From contig DAHWHV010000349.1 of the NCBI GenBank assembly GCA_027335545.1, forward strand, positions 1 to 6,307: a DNA stretch of 6,307 bases. Direction: 5' to 3'. The stretch is from Clostridia bacterium (lineage in GTDB: Bacteria; Bacillota_E; RBS10-35; JAJYVN01). Position 1 is the stretch's first letter, and the number at the start of each line of letters is the position of its first letter. This document shows positions 4,609-6,307 of the stretch, piece after piece. Below the pieces are notes generated by a model. The model searched no databases. It was given only the letters and a program-made list of their open reading frames with translations, and was not told where the DNA came from. A program made the translations under genes and the position numbers.

Positions 4609-6307
4609 ATGCGTGTGGCACCCGTGGCCGCCTCGGTCGTCGCCGACGAGCGGACCCTGCAGATCCTCGACTTCCCGGCCGTCCTGGAGCGGCTGGCGGA
4701 GCGTTGCGCCTCGGCCCTGGGCCGGGAACTGGCGCTGGGGCTGCGCCCCTCCGCCCGGCGGCGCCAGGTCGAGCTCGACCTGCGTGAGACGGACGAGGCG
4801 CGCGCCCTGGTCGACACGGGGCGGGCCCCTCCGCTGGCGGGCCTGCACGACGTGCGCCCGCAACTGGCCCGGGCGGCCCGCGGGGCCCTGCTCTCCGGGG
4901 CCGACCTCTGGGCGGTGGGGGAGACCGCCGCGTGCCTGGGGCGGCTGCGCGCCGCGTTGGCCGAGCGCGCCGCGGAGGCCCCGCTACTGGCGGACTGGGC
5001 CTGCGGCCTCGGGGACTTCGCGGCGGTCGCCGCGGAGGTCTCCCGCTGCCTGCTGCCCGACGGGGACGTCTTGGACCGCGCCAGCCCCGCCCTCGCCGCC
5101 GGCCGGCGGGAGGTGCGCCGACTGGAGGGGGCGGTCCGCGACAAGTTGGACGAGTTGGTGCGCAGCAGCGGCCTGCAGGGGGCGCTCCAGGAGCCGCTGG
5201 TCACCCAGCGCCGCGACCGCTTCGTCCTGCCGGTCAAGGCCGAGAGCCGCTCGCTGGTGCCGGGCCTGGTCCACGACCAATCCGCCAGCGGGGCGACGGT
5301 CTTCGTCGAGCCGCTGGCGGTGGTGGAGTTGGGCAATCGGTTGCGCGCGGCCCAGTCGGCCGTGGACCACGAGGTCGTACGCATCCTCAGCGAGCTCTCC
5401 GAACTCTGCGGGCGGGATGCGCACGGTTGGGAGCAGAGCCTGGGGATCGCCGCCCACCTCGATCTGTGCGTCGCCCGCGGGCGGCTCTCCGGCGACCTGG
5501 ACGCCCGGGCGCCGGAGCTCCTGGAGGAGCCGGCGCTGGACCTGCACGGGGCCCGGCACCCCCTCATCCCCTCCCCGGTGCCCGTGGACATCCGTGTCGG
5601 CCTAGACTTCGACGCCCTGGTGCTCACCGGGCCCAACACGGGCGGCAAGACGGTCAGCCTGAAGATCGCCGGCCTGTTCGCCTGCCTGGCCCAGTGCGGG
5701 CTGCACCTACCGGTGGGCAACGACAGCCGCCTGGGGGTGTTCCCGCGCATCTGCGGCGACGCCGGCGACGACCAGGGGGTCGCGCAGAGCCTGTCCACCT
5801 TCTCCTCCCATATGACGGCCGTCGTCGCCGCCGTCGGGGCCGTCGTGCCCGGGGCCCTGGTGCTCCTGGACGAACTCGGCGCCGGCACGGACCCCGGCGA
5901 GGGCGCCGCCCTGGCCATGGCCCTGCTGGAGCACCTGCTGCGGGTGGGCGCCCGGGTGATCGTCACGACCCACTACAGTGAATTGAAGGCCTTCGCCTAC
6001 CGCACGCCGCGCACGGAGAACGGCTCGGCCTCCTTCGACGCCGAGACCCTGCGCCCGACCTACCACCTGGTGATCGGGATGCCCGGACCCAGTCAGGCCT
6101 TCGCCATCGCCGGCCGCCTGGGGCTGCCGCCGGAGGTCGTCGCCCGGGCGCGGGAGCTGCAACGGCCCGAGGAGCGCCAGGTGGAGAGCATGATCGCCGG
6201 GATGGCCGCCGAGGAGCGGCGCCTGCGGGAGGCGGCGTCGGCCGCGCACGCCTCGCGGCTGGCCGCCGCCGCCTTGCACGAGGAGCTGGAGCTGGAGCGG
6301 GCGGGCG
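4609..6307 (+). CDS. mutS2: endonuclease MutS2 (N-terminal 566 codons, continues past the window)
   Basis: MutS2 is a DNA-binding ATPase of the MutS family. It lacks the mismatch-recognition domain and acts on recombination intermediates or, in some Bacillota, on collided ribosomes. After DERTLQILDF (14-23), typical of MutS2 N-termini, comes the core and clamp region with the signatures RRDRFVLPVKAE and SASGATVFVEP, then the ATPase domain: Walker A GPNTGGKT (341-348), QSLSTFSSHMT, Walker B LVLLDELGAGTD (about 417-428, Asp421, Glu422) and VTTHYSELKAFAY. The charged, helical stretch after residue 500 begins the coiled-coil linker. Family members have about 780 residues, so some 200 residues including the Smr nuclease domain should lie beyond the edge. 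ATG 4609 places about 12 extra residues before the usual start; GTG codons at 4615 and 4624 are alternatives. No good Shine-Dalgarno precedes any of them, in keeping with a leaderless message. Confidence 0.95.
   Translation, partial: MRVAPVAASVVADERTLQILDFPAVLERLAERCASALGRELALGLRPSARRRQVELDLRETDEARALVDTGRAPPLAGLHDVRPQLARAARGALLSGADLWAVGETAACLGRLRAALAERAAEAPLLADWACGLGDFAAVAAEVSRCLLPDGDVLDRASPALAAGRREVRRLEGAVRDKLDELVRSSGLQGALQEPLVTQRRDRFVLPVKAESRSLVPGLVHDQSASGATVFVEPLAVVELGNRLRAAQSAVDHEVVRILSELSELCGRDAHGWEQSLGIAAHLDLCVARGRLSGDLDARAPELLEEPALDLHGARHPLIPSPVPVDIRVGLDFDALVLTGPNTGGKTVSLKIAGLFACLAQCGLHLPVGNDSRLGVFPRICGDAGDDQGVAQSLSTFSSHMTAVVAAVGAVVPGALVLLDELGAGTDPGEGAALAMALLEHLLRVGARVIVTTHYSELKAFAYRTPRTENGSASFDAETLRPTYHLVIGMPGPSQAFAIAGRLGLPPEVVARARELQRPEERQVESMIAGMAAEERRLREAASAAHASRLAAAALHEELELERAG

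Noticed and set aside
4596..5966. A 456-codon minus-strand open frame, and a further one at 5707-6279, opposite mutS2
   Set aside because: Both lie on the opposite strand of a well-conserved coding region and are Arg/Ser/Pro/Gly-rich with no domain signature.

Overview
This is a very GC-rich chromosomal window, roughly three quarters G+C by eye, with codon third positions almost always G or C. It carries the complete de novo route from L-aspartate to nicotinate mononucleotide (nadB, nadC, nadA), flanked by two partial genes. On the left, read leftwards off the edge, is the N-terminus of an FAD-dependent pyridine-nucleotide oxidoreductase resembling type II NADH dehydrogenase. On the right, read off the edge, are the first 566 codons of mutS2. 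MutS2, strong Shine-Dalgarno sites and this base composition fit a high-GC Bacillota-type bacterium (the Thermaerobacter/Symbiobacterium/Limnochordia kind) or a member of Deinococcota. MutS2 argues against a typical actinomycete. The sequence alone does not settle the genus.

Layout: 1-333 (-) oxidoreductase N-terminus. 334-791 is a divergent intergenic region with a five-copy 15-bp tandem repeat, a sigma70-type promoter for nadB, a possible overlapping promoter for the leftward gene, and a leader of about 165 nt. 792-2306 (+) nadB and 2303-3190 (+) nadC are joined by an ATGA overlap. 3191-3475 holds a second array of short repeats, a separate promoter and a leader of about 150 nt. 3476-4495 (+) is nadA. 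It is followed by a perfect 18-bp hairpin, a short promoter region, and mutS2 from 4609 with an apparently leaderless start.

How the genes work together: NadB oxidises L-aspartate to iminoaspartate, NadA (a 4Fe-4S enzyme) condenses it with dihydroxyacetone phosphate to quinolinate, and NadC converts quinolinate to NaMN using PRPP. All expected catalytic and cluster-binding motifs are present, so the pathway looks functional. nadA is not fused to the nadBC operon but has its own promoter.

The most interesting part is non-coding. The nadB and nadA upstream regions share an architecture: an array of short tandem repeats ending at an identical 12-mer (TTGCCGCAGGGA), then an extended -10 promoter in a GGTGCTA context, a TGAAA element just after the -10, and a long leader with a hairpin just before the Shine-Dalgarno site. 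This suggests that nadBC and nadA are separate transcription units under one control. No known NAD-sensing riboswitch or regulator gene could be recognised. No mobile element, CRISPR array, tRNA or rRNA was seen.
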